Assembly: GCA_017795005.1 (NCBI GenBank)
Contig: CP051242.1
Span: forward strand, 3,464,119-3,528,118
DNA: 64,000 bases
DNA from: Balneolaceae bacterium
GTDB lineage: Bacteria; Bacteroidota; Rhodothermia; Balneolales; Balneolaceae
Direction: 5' to 3'
The number at the start of each line of letters is the position of its first letter. Within the stretch, counting starts at the first letter, position 1. A program made the translations under genes and the position numbers. This document shows positions 37,045 to 44,810 of this stretch, one piece after another. The notes beneath the pieces are model-generated. The model made no database searches. It saw only the letters and a program-made list of their open reading frames with translations, and was not told the DNA's origin.

Positions 37045-37109
37045 ATTAATATTCAACACACAATGAAAAATACTCAGTGAGAGTGGATGATTGTTTATTG
37101 AATATTAAT
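37045..37109. terminator. palindrome between convergent MscS and lipoprotein genes
   Basis: ATTAATATTCAA (37045-37056) begins an arm that pairs with TTGAATATTAAT (37098-37109). The full 20-nt arms match except two bases, with a loop of about 25 nt. It overlaps the stop codon of the minus-strand gene. There is no strong T-run, so it could be a dispersed repeat as well as a terminator. Confidence 0.45.
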
Positions 37110-38124
37110 TCACAACCTCGTGGGTAAACACTCCCTTATTGGTCCCAAAATAAATTATTTCTCTGCCGTCTTCGAGGATGGAAACCATGTCATTCACATA
37201 CACATCCTGAATAGTGGTGTCCACTTCTATCTCCTGCCAGCTATCTCCAAAATCTTCTGTTCTGAATAAAAACAACTGTCTGTTTTGAAACGCTTCACCA
37301 CTGGCGTAAATAACAGAGGCGTCTCTGGCGCTGGGAGTCATGGTATAAAAAACATATGGAGCCTGTAATACGGTAGTCCATGACTCTCCAAAATCGATAG
37401 AACGCCGTATTCCACCACCCAACGAGACCATAATCTGATCCATATCACTCGGATTGAATGCAATGTCATAATTTGTTCCTTCCGTAAATTCAATGGTTCG
37501 GAAATTCTGCCAAGTTTCTCCTCCATTTGTTGAACGGGCTAAATAAGGAACTGGTACCGCCGCTATGCCTCCCGCCCAAATCGTATTTTCCTGACCTGGT
37601 TGGTTTTCTAAAAACCAGGTTCTCCCTAATGCGTCCCATGTAAAACGAGCTTCAATCCAATTTTTACCTCCGTTTTTACTTTTTAACACATTAGTACCAC
37701 CTGAGGCATAAATCACAGACGGGTTTTCCTCAGTACTTAGTAATTGGTTCACCCATGTATACTTTCCTCCTTCACCACCAAAATCACCCATGTAAGGAAG
37801 CCACGTTCCTCTCTGTTTTTTGAACAAAGTAATTTCACCAGCGAATACATCATACTGAATTGCTTTTGCTGCTAAATAGCTATTCCCATTAATTCTGGTA
37901 ATATCAAGTATCCTATTCCCCTTTAAACCAAATGCTAAAAAATCTTCTCCCTTTTTTAAATAGATTCCATCGTCCGTACAGAAAAAGACTTTCCCATCTA
38001 ACACTTCAATTTTATTAATGGGAATCCCATCCAAAGAGTCTTCAAGGTTGGAATTGGTTATGCAACTGACATGAGTAAACAGGTAAAGTATTATAAAAAC
38101 CCTGAATGTCTTCCTAATCAACAT
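37105..38124 (-). CDS. BNR/Ycf48-like beta-propeller lipoprotein
   Basis: A 339-aa exported lipoprotein: hydrophobic FRVFIILYLFTHVSC with the lipobox Cys at 21. The mature part has repeated VFFCTDDGIYLKKG and SKNGGKNWIEARF, STNGGETWQNF, SIDFGESWTTV, TEDFGDSWQEI blades, that is, Asp-box (SxxGGxxW) repeats as in sialidases, sortilin and photosystem factor Ycf48. Asp-box propellers are often structural; sialidase residues are not evident. A cell-surface or periplasmic binding or assembly role is likely. It is separated from the receiver gene by 34 nt on the same strand, so the two may be cotranscribed. Confidence 0.8.
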   Translation of the reverse strand: MLIRKTFRVFIILYLFTHVSCITNSNLEDSLDGIPINKIEVLDGKVFFCTDDGIYLKKGEDFLAFGLKGNRILDITRINGNSYLAAKAIQYDVFAGEITLFKKQRGTWLPYMGDFGGEGGKYTWVNQLLSTEENPSVIYASGGTNVLKSKNGGKNWIEARFTWDALGRTWFLENQPGQENTIWAGGIAAVPVPYLARSTNGGETWQNFRTIEFTEGTNYDIAFNPSDMDQIMVSLGGGIRRSIDFGESWTTVLQAPYVFYTMTPSARDASVIYASGEAFQNRQLFLFRTEDFGDSWQEIEVDTTIQDVYVNDMVSILEDGREIIYFGTNKGVFTHEVVN

Positions 38125-38158
38125 CTTTTTATCTCTCGACTAATTTTAAATAAGGATT

Positions 38159-38542
38159 TTAAGCAACCTGATTATCTACTAACTCAGTTACTGCTTCTTT
38201 CAGGATTTCTTCGGTGATTGGTTTAGTTAAAAAAGAGGAGTTCGAAACTCTTTTAGCCCGATCCGCATGTTTAGCATCTGAATTTCCGGTAATGAACAGA
38301 ATGGGAACATTCGTAAAATCTCTTATCTGATAAGCAGCCTGAATACCGTCCATATCCCCTTCCAGCATAATATCCATAATAACTACATCAGGGGCGTACT
38401 TGCGAATTAGTTTTACCGCAGTTTCACCGTCTCTGATTTCACCAACGGTTTTAAATACCATCTCCTTCATCATGTTTTCATACAAGATGGATAGGATGAG
38501 ATTATCCTCAACAATAATAGCCTTCTTTGATATTTGTTCCAT
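38159..38542 (-). CDS. single-domain response regulator (receiver only)
   Basis: A 127-aa CheY-like receiver with no output domain. IVEDN (10-14) gives the acidic pocket, VVIMDIMLEGDMDG has the phospho-acceptor Asp (about 57), ILFITGNSD the conserved Thr, and FLTKPI the Lys. All key residues are present, in contrast to the regulator at 43811. No histidine kinase lies beside it. It probably relays phosphate to another protein. Confidence 0.9.
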   Translation of the reverse strand: MEQISKKAIIVEDNLILSILYENMMKEMVFKTVGEIRDGETAVKLIRKYAPDVVIMDIMLEGDMDGIQAAYQIRDFTNVPILFITGNSDAKHADRAKRVSNSSFLTKPITEEILKEAVTELVDNQVA

Positions 38543-38578
38543 AAAAGTCCGTTAATTTATTGGGACCCTTAAGCATAA

Positions 38579-38610
38579 AAAAACCCGTCAAATGAATGTA
38601 ACGGGTTTTT
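38579..38610 (-). terminator. intrinsic terminator, bacilliredoxin gene
   Basis: AAAAACCCGT (38579-38588) and ACGGGTTTTT (38601-38610) form a 10-bp stem with a 12-nt loop. Read on the minus strand it follows the bacilliredoxin stop and ends in a T-run, and it can also work in the plus direction. Confidence 0.8.
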
Positions 38611-38633
38611 AATAAAGGTTCTTTAGAAAATCT

Positions 38634-39089
38634 TTAATTTTCTTCGCCTTCCTTTTCTTTGTTTGCGAAGGCTTCAAACACCATTTTCAGGTCAGCTGCC
38701 ACATCATTACTTGTTCTGCCTTCAATACGGTGACGTGGAATCATTGCTTTGATTTCTCCATCTACAAAATAAGCAAATGAAGGTGATGATGGTGGAAATT
38801 CACTGAAATAAGCTCTGGCGTGAGCTGTTGCTTCCTTGTCCTGTCCGGCAAAAACGGTAACCATATGATCTGGCTTAGCTTCAGAATTCTCCAATGCTAT
38901 TCCAAGTCCGGGTCTTGCATTTCCGGCTGCACAACCACATACTGAATTGATAGCTAATAACATCGTGCCTTTATATTCTTTCATTGCACGGTCTACATCT
39001 TCTGTAGTCGTTAGTTCTTCTACTCCGTATTTGGTGAGTTCTTCTCTCATCCACGAAGTATCCGGTCCCATTCCAAATCCAAATTGCAT
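38634..39089 (-). CDS. bacilliredoxin, BrxA/BrxB (YphP/YqiW) family
   Basis: A 151-aa thioredoxin-fold protein of the DUF1094 family, thought to remove bacillithiol from proteins or otherwise take part in thiol redox control. The active site is CGC in SVCGCAAGNARPG (about 49-61), as in BrxA/BrxB. PDTSWMREELTKYGVEEL at the N-terminus and FPPSSPSFAYFVDGEIKAMIPRHRIEG later are family segments. TCTCCT at 39095-39100 on the plus strand, i.e. AGGAGA before the ATG, is a good ribosome binding site. Followed by a terminator. Confidence 0.9.
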   Translation of the reverse strand: MQFGFGMGPDTSWMREELTKYGVEELTTTEDVDRAMKEYKGTMLLAINSVCGCAAGNARPGLGIALENSEAKPDHMVTVFAGQDKEATAHARAYFSEFPPSSPSFAYFVDGEIKAMIPRHRIEGRTSNDVAADLKMVFEAFANKEKEGEEN

Positions 39090-39166
39090 AATAGTCTCCT
39101 TTTTTATTAACCTTCTAAATTTAAAATACTTATTGATGAAAATCAGTTTTTTGACCGACGACGACT

Positions 39167-39181
39167 GACTAACGACAAACG
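39167..39181. repeat. GACTAACGAC repeat, downstream flank of S23-type gene
   Basis: GACTAACGACAAACG follows a GACCGACGACGACT run just beyond the stop of the four-helix-bundle gene. An inverted relative lies on the other side of the gene at 39642-39661. Confidence 0.6.
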
Positions 39182-39182
39182 C

Positions 39183-39590
39183 TCAATCAAACCCATAATT
39201 TTCAGATTCTTCATTTATATAATTATTTCGATTTCTATTCTTAATAGCTCGTTTCATTGCTAAAATTTTAGCTGATAGCTTTTCACAATCTTCATATAGC
39301 ATATCATGAATCGATTTTAACAAGTAGCCATTTTCTTTCATAAGAATTATGCATGCAACCACTTCCATCAAAGAACGATGGGCATATCCCAAAAAGCGTA
39401 ATTGCTCGGGATCAGTTTGTGAAGTAGATCCTTCAGCTATATTGAGTGAGATTGAAGTAACTGCCCGTCTTATCTGTGAACTTAAATTGAATTTCTCTTC
39501 ATCAGGAAGCGTTTTAATTAACCCATAAATTTCTTTTGATAAGTCAATTGAAAGGTGCCAGATTTCCAGTTTTTCAAACTTAAATCCCAT
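39183..39590 (-). CDS. four-helix bundle protein, 23S rRNA intervening-sequence (S23) type
   Basis: A 135-aa protein from the ATG at 39590, chosen because MGFKFEKLEIWHLSIDLSKE is the usual N-terminus. An upstream ATG at 39641 would run the coding region through the sodA terminator. It is four amphipathic helices: the signature SSQIRRAVTSISLNIAEGS at about 49-67 and LRFLGYAHRSLMEVVACIILMKE later. The family is named after ORFs in 23S rRNA intervening sequences and is related to Avd proteins of diversity-generating retroelements, but it is widespread as single genes of unknown function. Here it is flanked by inverted GACTnACGAC repeats. Confidence 0.85.
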   Translation of the reverse strand: MGFKFEKLEIWHLSIDLSKEIYGLIKTLPDEEKFNLSSQIRRAVTSISLNIAEGSTSQTDPEQLRFLGYAHRSLMEVVACIILMKENGYLLKSIHDMLYEDCEKLSAKILAMKRAIKNRNRNNYINEESENYGFD

Positions 39591-39608
39591 AACAATACTC
39601 AATATTAA

Positions 39609-39636
39609 AAACGGTAGCGGGTTACCACTACCGTTT
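39609..39636 (-). terminator. intrinsic terminator of sodA
   Basis: AAACGGTAG (39609-39617) pairs with CTACCGTTT (39628-39636), a 9-bp stem with a 10-nt loop. On the minus strand the stem is followed by TTTTAATATT. It lies 28 nt past the sodA stop. Confidence 0.8.
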
Positions 39637-39641
39637 ATCAT

Positions 39642-39661
39642 ACGTCTTTGGTCGTAAGTCG
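39642..39661. repeat. inverted GACTTACGAC repeat, upstream flank of S23-type gene
   Basis: Read on the minus strand the segment is CGACTTACGACCAAAGACGT, which matches GACTAACGACAAACG at 39167-39181 at most positions but in the opposite direction. Together they bracket the four-helix-bundle gene. Confidence 0.55.
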
Positions 39662-39664
39662 CTT

Positions 39665-40267
39665 TTACGCATTCTCAAAATTTTCTGCTACTGCATCCCA
39701 GTTAACAACGTTCCAGAATGCTGAAACATAATCTGGTCGACGGTTCTGGTAGTTCAGATAGTATGCATGTTCCCAAACATCTAATCCGAGGATCGGAGTT
39801 TGCCCGTCCATAATTGGGCTATCCTGATTTGCAGTTGAAGTCACTTTAAGTGATCCGTTATCAACTACTAACCATGCCCAACCTGAGCCAAAACGAGTTC
39901 CTGCAGCGTTGCTGAATTCTTCTTTAAACGCATCAAAACTTCCGAATGCAGAGTTGATTGCATCAGCTAGCGCACCACTTGGTGCTCCTCCACCATTTGG
40001 AGAAAGAACAGTCCAGAATAATGTGTGGTTTGCATATCCACCACCATTATTAATTACCGCTTGTCTTTTCTCAGCTGGAAGGGCATCAATATTGGATAAC
40101 ACTTCTTCAATGTCTTTTCCTTCAAAATCAGTGCCTTCAAGAGCTGAATTTACTTTGTTTGTATATCCCTGGTGATGCTTTGTGTGATGAATCTCCATCG
40201 TACGCGCATCAAAATGTGGTTCTAAAGCATCATAAGCGTATGGGAGATCAGGTAATGAATAAGCCAT
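39665..40267 (-). CDS. sodA: superoxide dismutase, Fe/Mn type
   Basis: Converts superoxide to oxygen and hydrogen peroxide. It has 200 aa from the ATG at 40267, which follows AGAGGAAAAT; an in-frame ATG at 40330 only adds an unlikely tail. [27 protein letters not shown] gives the first two metal His residues, NHTLFW helps form the site, and [23 protein letters not shown] has the Asp and His ligands. The Fe/Mn preference cannot be set reliably by eye. Ends at a clear terminator. Confidence 0.95.
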   Translation of the reverse strand: MAYSLPDLPYAYDALEPHFDARTMEIHHTKHHQGYTNKVNSALEGTDFEGKDIEEVLSNIDALPAEKRQAVINNGGGYANHTLFWTVLSPNGGGAPSGALADAINSAFGSFDAFKEEFSNAAGTRFGSGWAWLVVDNGSLKVTSTANQDSPIMDGQTPILGLDVWEHAYYLNYQNRRPDYVSAFWNVVNWDAVAENFENA

Positions 40268-40432
40268 ATTTTCCTCTGTTTTAAATTTTCCTTTAAGTCG
40301 CCCAACATCAAACTTATCATTGAGCGACAATCATTTAACTGTTGAGAAAATAATCATTCTGAAGCCCAAAATCGTTCCTGAGGCTATACAAAGAATCTAT
40401 CTTATCGATTTGTTAACACTATATGAACCGTT

Positions 40433-40495
40433 GAACATAGAACAAAGAACTTTGAACATTGAATGAAGAACTTCGAAGTTCCTTGTTCTATGTTC
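40433..40495. repeat. long inverted repeat downstream of DUF429 gene
   Basis: GAACATAGAACAAAGAACTT (40433-40452) and AAGTTCCTTGTTCTATGTTC (40476-40495) are 20-nt arms with one mismatch. The 23-nt loop itself contains part of a 14-nt perfect palindrome GAACTTCGAAGTTC (40468-40481). The right arm touches the stop codon of the DUF429 gene. It may end transcription but lacks a T-run and looks like a dispersed repeat. Confidence 0.75.
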
Positions 40496-41202
40496 TACAC
40501 AAAGTGTATCGTTTTGGGAAGTCCTTCCGAGTCGTAGTTTACTTCGTTTGGAATAGTTCGGATTCCATCTGTCTGTGATTTCTTGGCATAAAAAGCCAAT
40601 GCCATTGCATCCACAATATCGTCTTCCCCTACATCACTCCTGCGCCATTCTTCTTTAATATCACGAAAGAAGTCATCGGCTACCGGTTCCTGATCTTTGA
40701 TCAGCTCTAATCGATGCCGAATCCCTTTCTTCAGGTTTTTCTTCTGAAAAATCATACCGCCATTCAACTTTTGAAAAAGTAATTCGGGATGACTTTCCAG
40801 CACTTTTTCTTTTAACCCTTCATTTTCTCTTAATAGCCGATCCAGCATTTTTATTTTTGGAGTGATGTTCCATGCCTGCAAAGAAAGCTTCTTTTCAGTC
40901 CATTCGAAACTGATCATATTTGCTTCCACATAACTTGGGGCTTCCAGCGCCGGACGTATAGGCGGACTAAAAACACTGGAAGCGTAATCACTGCCGAGTT
41001 CTTTTCTTAATAAAGCATCGCATTCGCGGGTGTATTCTTCGTCTTCCAAACCAATAGGCATGTCTATGAAAATCCGGTCATAGTGTTCGAAGGAAAACTT
41101 CAGATCTTCCTCAGATTCAATAATCTGATATTTTTCTTCCCCCTCATCAAAGCTGATGAGTATCCATCCTAATTTACACCCGTCGATTCCTGCTGTTTTC
41201 AT
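40495..41202 (-). CDS. DUF429 family protein
   Basis: A 235-aa cytoplasmic protein of the DUF429 family. TAGIDGCKLGWI at the N-terminus and IFIDMPIGLEDEEYTRECDALLRKELG at about 47-73 are family marks. The fold is thought to be RNase H-like, with Asp residues at G-x-D-G and I-D-M-P, and SSVFSPPIRPALEAPSYVEAN and a late VGEDDIVDAMALAFYAKK complete it. No activity is known to me. It has no close partner gene; a nested palindromic element separates it from aspS. Confidence 0.85.
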   Translation of the reverse strand: MKTAGIDGCKLGWILISFDEGEEKYQIIESEEDLKFSFEHYDRIFIDMPIGLEDEEYTRECDALLRKELGSDYASSVFSPPIRPALEAPSYVEANMISFEWTEKKLSLQAWNITPKIKMLDRLLRENEGLKEKVLESHPELLFQKLNGGMIFQKKNLKKGIRHRLELIKDQEPVADDFFRDIKEEWRRSDVGEDDIVDAMALAFYAKKSQTDGIRTIPNEVNYDSEGLPKTIHFV

Positions 41203-41223
41203 AATTATAAACTAATTAATACC

Positions 41224-41348
41224 GTCTTTGCGAAGGTTTAAGCAAAGCAAAACCTGAAGCAATCTCATAGAATATATCTTGAATTCCGAGATTGCTTCGT
41301 CAACTTCAGTAATTCCAATTCAAAAGTTAACAGCTTCCTCGCAAAGAC
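41224..41348. repeat. nested palindromic element between DUF429 and aspS
   Basis: The outer arms are GTCTTTGCGAAGG (41224-41236) and CTTCCTCGCAAAGAC (41334-41348). The inner arms are a perfect GAAGCAATCTC (41256-41266) with GAGATTGCTTC (41288-41298). It fills nearly the whole intergenic region and contains no ORF. Confidence 0.8.
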
Positions 41349-41351
41349 TTT

Positions 41352-43124
41352 TTACTTTAAAGTCCTCTTCAAAGAAATATGAAGTTCGTTCAACTGCTCA
41401 ACATCTACTTCTGCTGGTGAGTTATCCATCATACTTTGTGCACGTTGATTTTTCGGGAATGCAATTACATCCCTTAAACTTCCTGCTCCTGTTAATAACA
41501 TTACAATTCTATCTAAGCCAAGTGCAATACCACCATGTGGGGGTGCTCCATATCTGAAAGCGTCTAAGAGGAATCCAAATTTCTCTTCCGCTTCTTCTTC
41601 TCCGATTCCAAGAAGATTAAACATCTTTTGCTGAATGTCACTGTTATGGATACGAATAGATCCACCACCAATTTCAGAACCGTTTAGTACAAGGTCATAA
41701 GCACGCGCTTTAACCGATGCCGGATCAGAATCAAGCTTATCCATGTCTTCTTCTTTAGGAGAAGTAAACGGATGGTGCATAGCGTGATATCTTCTGGATT
41801 CTTCATCCCATTCCAGCAATGGAAAATCAGTTACCCAAAGTAAGTTGAACGCTTTTTTATCAATTAAGTCGAAAGCTTCACCAACCATCAAACGAAGGTG
41901 ACCTAGTTGCTCCAGAACTGCTGGTTTTGGTCCGGCCAGCAAGAAAACCAGGTCTCCGGTTTTTGCTCCTGAAGCTTCTACCATTTCGTTTACAATTTCA
42001 GGGGTCAGGAATTTACCGACACTACACAGAGGACCGTCTTCCTGCATTTTGATATAAATCAATCCTCCTGCGCCGGCTTCTTTTTTGGCCCGATCGGTCC
42101 AGCGATCGATTTCACCTCGACCCATGCTTCCCAGACCAGGAATTGTAAATCCAACTACACCTCCGCCATTAGCAACAGTACCTGAGAACACTTTGAATTC
42201 TGCATTCCTAACGATTTCAGAAAAATCCACAAACTCTAACCCGAAACGAGTATCAGGTTTGTCAGAACCATAGGTATTAAGGGCATCATCGTAGCTCATT
42301 CTTGGGAATGGAGCTTCAACATCTTCACCTACTGTTTCTTTGAATATCTTTTTCAGCAATCCTTCATGATGCTCAAAAATGGCTTCCTCATCCACAAAGC
42401 TCATTTCCACATCAATCTGAGTAAACTCAGGCTGTCGGTCTGCCCGTAAATCTTCGTCGCGGAAACACTTTGTAATCTGGAAATATCGGTCATACCCTGA
42501 AACCATCAACAACTGCTTATAGGTCTGTGGACTTTGAGGCAGCGCAAAAAACTTTCCTGCATTTACACGACTGGGAACCAAATAATCACGTGCTCCTTCC
42601 GGAGTACTTTTCATTAAAACCGGAGTTTCCACTTCTGCGAAATCATGCTCATGATAATAAGACCGAATCGCATGATAGGCTTTCGAACGCAGCATAAGCT
42701 TTTGCTGCATTTCAGGACGACGAAGATCCAGATAACGATATCTTAAACGAACTTCTTCATTCGTAGCAATGCCGTCTTTGATTTCAAATGGAGGAGTATC
42801 CGCTTCAGAATAGATGACTAGGTCACTTACTTCAATCTCTATTTCACCGGTAATCAAATTCGGATTAATATTTTCTTCTCCACGGGCGATTACTTTTCCT
42901 TTGATTCCGATTACATATTCAGCTCTTAGATTTTCTGCTTTTGCATGTAATACGGCATCTTCTTCTGTAAATACGATCTGAGTAACTCCATATCTATCGC
43001 GCAGGTCTATAAAGATAAGTCCACCAAGGTCGCGACGGGGTCCAACCCAGCCATTAAGGGTTACTTCCTGCCCGATATGTTCAGCTTTTAATTCGCCGCA
43101 GGTATGTGTTCTTTTCAAAGTCAT
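41352..43124 (-). CDS. aspS: aspartyl-tRNA synthetase
   Basis: Charges tRNA-Asp. It has 590 aa from the ATG at 43124 (LKRTHTCGELKAEHIGQEVTLNGWV is the normal bacterial N-terminus); the frame opens earlier, at 43181. The N-terminal OB-fold (about 1-105) recognises the anticodon. Then come class II motif 1, motif 2 (FRDEDLRADRQPEFTQID), the bacterial GAD insertion (about 285-410) and motif 3 (GGIALGLDRIVMLLTG at about 545-560). Full length, with no obvious alteration. The nested palindrome follows the stop. Confidence 0.95.
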   Translation of the reverse strand: MTLKRTHTCGELKAEHIGQEVTLNGWVGPRRDLGGLIFIDLRDRYGVTQIVFTEEDAVLHAKAENLRAEYVIGIKGKVIARGEENINPNLITGEIEIEVSDLVIYSEADTPPFEIKDGIATNEEVRLRYRYLDLRRPEMQQKLMLRSKAYHAIRSYYHEHDFAEVETPVLMKSTPEGARDYLVPSRVNAGKFFALPQSPQTYKQLLMVSGYDRYFQITKCFRDEDLRADRQPEFTQIDVEMSFVDEEAIFEHHEGLLKKIFKETVGEDVEAPFPRMSYDDALNTYGSDKPDTRFGLEFVDFSEIVRNAEFKVFSGTVANGGGVVGFTIPGLGSMGRGEIDRWTDRAKKEAGAGGLIYIKMQEDGPLCSVGKFLTPEIVNEMVEASGAKTGDLVFLLAGPKPAVLEQLGHLRLMVGEAFDLIDKKAFNLLWVTDFPLLEWDEESRRYHAMHHPFTSPKEEDMDKLDSDPASVKARAYDLVLNGSEIGGGSIRIHNSDIQQKMFNLLGIGEEEAEEKFGFLLDAFRYGAPPHGGIALGLDRIVMLLTGAGSLRDVIAFPKNQRAQSMMDNSPAEVDVEQLNELHISLKRTLK

Positions 43125-43207
43125 TTTTGTTCGATGAATCGTGGAGTGATATTTTATGTTGCAAAGGCGCAGAAAATACACATTATGAAAACGAATCGCT
43201 TGTTTCC

Positions 43208-43648
43208 GTGGACTTAAACTTCATTTTTCTTATAAATCTTTCCACATCCCTCTTTCTGATGGGATTAATTTGGACCATACAGCTCGTTCATTATCCTTCT
43301 TTTCATTTTGTGAATGAAGATAATTTCAAAGAGTTCCACCCATTTCATAATCGTAGAATCAGCTTTATCGTAATACCCATGATGATTACTGAGTTTACTA
43401 CTTCAGCGCTACTTTGGTGGAATGATGGAGCATTTAGCCTGAATGGACTAGGCTTTTATCTGGTATTACTAATCTGGATTTCTACCTTTCTATTGTCTGT
43501 TCCAAATCATGCCAAACTTGCAAAAGGTAAAGATGATACTCATATAAATCGCCTTATTAATACAAACTGGATTCGCACGGTACTTTGGACAGTGAAGGCA
43601 GGGTTGTCTCTATATATTCTTTTGACCTCCCCTAACTTCTTAGCATAG
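43208..43648 (+). CDS. four-helix integral membrane protein, unknown function
   Basis: A 146-aa protein from the GTG at 43208. The frame is open further upstream into the start of aspS, but those residues are non-hydrophobic and unlikely. Helices at about 3-24 (FIFLINLSTSLFLMGLIWTI), 50-70 (ISFIVIPMMITEFTTSALLWW), 77-97 (LNGLGFYLVLLIWISTFLLSV) and 120-140. QLVHYPSFHFVNEDNFKEFHPFHNRRISF contains conserved-looking His residues between helices 1 and 2. I do not recognise a named family. Divergent from aspS. Confidence 0.7.
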   Translation: MDLNFIFLINLSTSLFLMGLIWTIQLVHYPSFHFVNEDNFKEFHPFHNRRISFIVIPMMITEFTTSALLWWNDGAFSLNGLGFYLVLLIWISTFLLSVPNHAKLAKGKDDTHINRLINTNWIRTVLWTVKAGLSLYILLTSPNFLA

Positions 43649-43665
43649 ATTTCTTTTGATGTAGA

Positions 43666-43702
43666 CCCTCCCCTCCTTGATAAGGAGGGGATTGAGGGGA
43701 GG
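43666..43702. repeat. short palindrome related to elements A and B
   Basis: CCCCTCCTT (43670-43678), GAT, AAGGAGGGG (43682-43690) is a perfect hairpin, inside a wider CCCTC...GAGGGGAGG palindrome. It resembles the hairpin ends of the DUF559-associated repeats. No DUF559 gene is here. Confidence 0.65.
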
Positions 43703-43810
43703 TAGATCTTGATACTGAACAATTTCTTTTGCCAAACTGATTTTTTTAACTACTTTAACGGTCCTTTTAAAGATATCAGATACAACTCATTGAGCCTGGG
43801 GAGGTCTTAA

Positions 43811-44449
43811 ATGGGGACAATCAAAACGATTGTTGCGGACGGCAACGAAATATTCAGGTATGGACTTTGTTCCATTCTGCACGAAGCTGGCTTCGAAATT
43901 TGCAGCGAAGTCGATAACGGTGCGTTGATACTTACTGCTTATGAAAGTGTTAAGCCTGATTTGTGCGTCATATCTTTTTCAATGCCGGAAATAAGCGGCA
44001 TTCAGTTAGCGAACAAAATCGTAGAAAAATATCCCCGAGCTAACATTTTAGTAATGGCAGATTCTGATGCGGATTCAGTTCTCAATGATTTCCTCGATTC
44101 CGGTGCTAATGGACTTCTGCTCAAATCAGCACATAGAATTGAACTGATTGATGCTGCCGGAAAAGTTGCCAATGGTGAAAACTTCCTAGGCAAACAGTTC
44201 TCAAAAATGATGACTCGTGAGTATCTGCGACTTGCCCGACTACGAAAAGCTAAAAAGCAGATTACACGCCGAGAAAAGGAAGTATTGACACTTTTAGTGG
44301 AGGGAATGACTAGCTCTGAAATCGCTGAAAAACTATATATAAGTCCCAGAACCGTTGATAAACACCGGACCAATCTGTTAAAAAAGTTGGGGCAAAAAAA
44401 TACGGCTGGCTTAGTGAGATTTGCTCTTCAGAATAAGCACTTGGTTTAA
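43811..44449 (+). CDS. NarL/FixJ-type regulator with receiver lacking the phospho-Asp
   Basis: A 212-aa protein with a CheY-like N-terminus (about 5-120) and a LuxR-type HTH (about 148-205, ITRREKEVLTLLVEGMTSSEIAEKLYISPRTVDKHRTNLLKKLG). The receiver is atypical. The acidic DD pair reads DG (VADGNEIFRYGL), the phospho-acceptor position reads Ser 55 (DLCVISFSMPEISG instead of a D in that slot), and the Thr/Ser of strand 4 is Ala (ILVMADSD); the Lys in GLLLKSA remains. It should bind DNA without ordinary phosphorylation. No kinase is adjacent. Confidence 0.88.
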   Translation: MGTIKTIVADGNEIFRYGLCSILHEAGFEICSEVDNGALILTAYESVKPDLCVISFSMPEISGIQLANKIVEKYPRANILVMADSDADSVLNDFLDSGANGLLLKSAHRIELIDAAGKVANGENFLGKQFSKMMTREYLRLARLRKAKKQITRREKEVLTLLVEGMTSSEIAEKLYISPRTVDKHRTNLLKKLGQKNTAGLVRFALQNKHLV

Positions 44450-44465
44450 ATATTACTATTGTTAT

Positions 44466-44491
44466 GCACCTTTTGAGCGACCAAAAGGTGC
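44466..44491. repeat. perfect 10-bp hairpin
   Basis: GCACCTTTTG and CAAAAGGTGC with a 6-nt AGCGAC loop, 17 nt after the regulator stop. There is no T-run, so it is a repeat or attenuator-like structure rather than a standard terminator. Confidence 0.6.
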
Positions 44492-44702
44492 GCAAAAGTC
44501 GCCAGAAATAATGCAGATTTCGTTTTCACGAAACGCTGTTATACTTAACGATCACGATCCTTTCTCCCTTTAAGCTTTGGGCTTACCCATTTTTTCTGGT
44601 CTTGGTTAGGAGTCATTAAGATAATCCTGCATTAAACTCGTGAGAGGAAAAGCAAATATTTAAACTGTCTCCAAAAATTCGGCCTTAGAATTATTGATAT
44701 AC

Positions 44703-44731
44703 TACGTATTTCTACGTATTCAAATTACGTA
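44703..44731. promoter_or_regulatory. three TACGTA palindromes, possible regulator sites
   Basis: TACGTA occurs at 44703-44708, 44713-44718 and 44726-44731, two of them extended to CTACGTATT. Spacing of 10 nt puts the first two on one face of the helix. Binding by the nearby LuxR-type protein is a guess. Confidence 0.35.
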
Positions 44732-44810
44732 AAAGCATCTATTGAGCAATCGCTGTCTTTAAGGTATGTTCTTATTGCAAATGGGGTAATAGCCGTCTGT
44801 AGATGATATT

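Noticed and set aside
39590-39641. N-terminal extension of the S23-type protein
   Set aside because: It would encode through the sodA terminator hairpin.
40267-40330. N-terminal extension of sodA
   Set aside because: The inner ATG at 40267 has AGAGGAAAAT before it and gives the normal SOD N-terminus.
43124-43181. N-terminal extension of aspS
   Set aside because: Bacterial AspRS starts at the inner ATG (43124); the extra residues are not part of the OB-fold.
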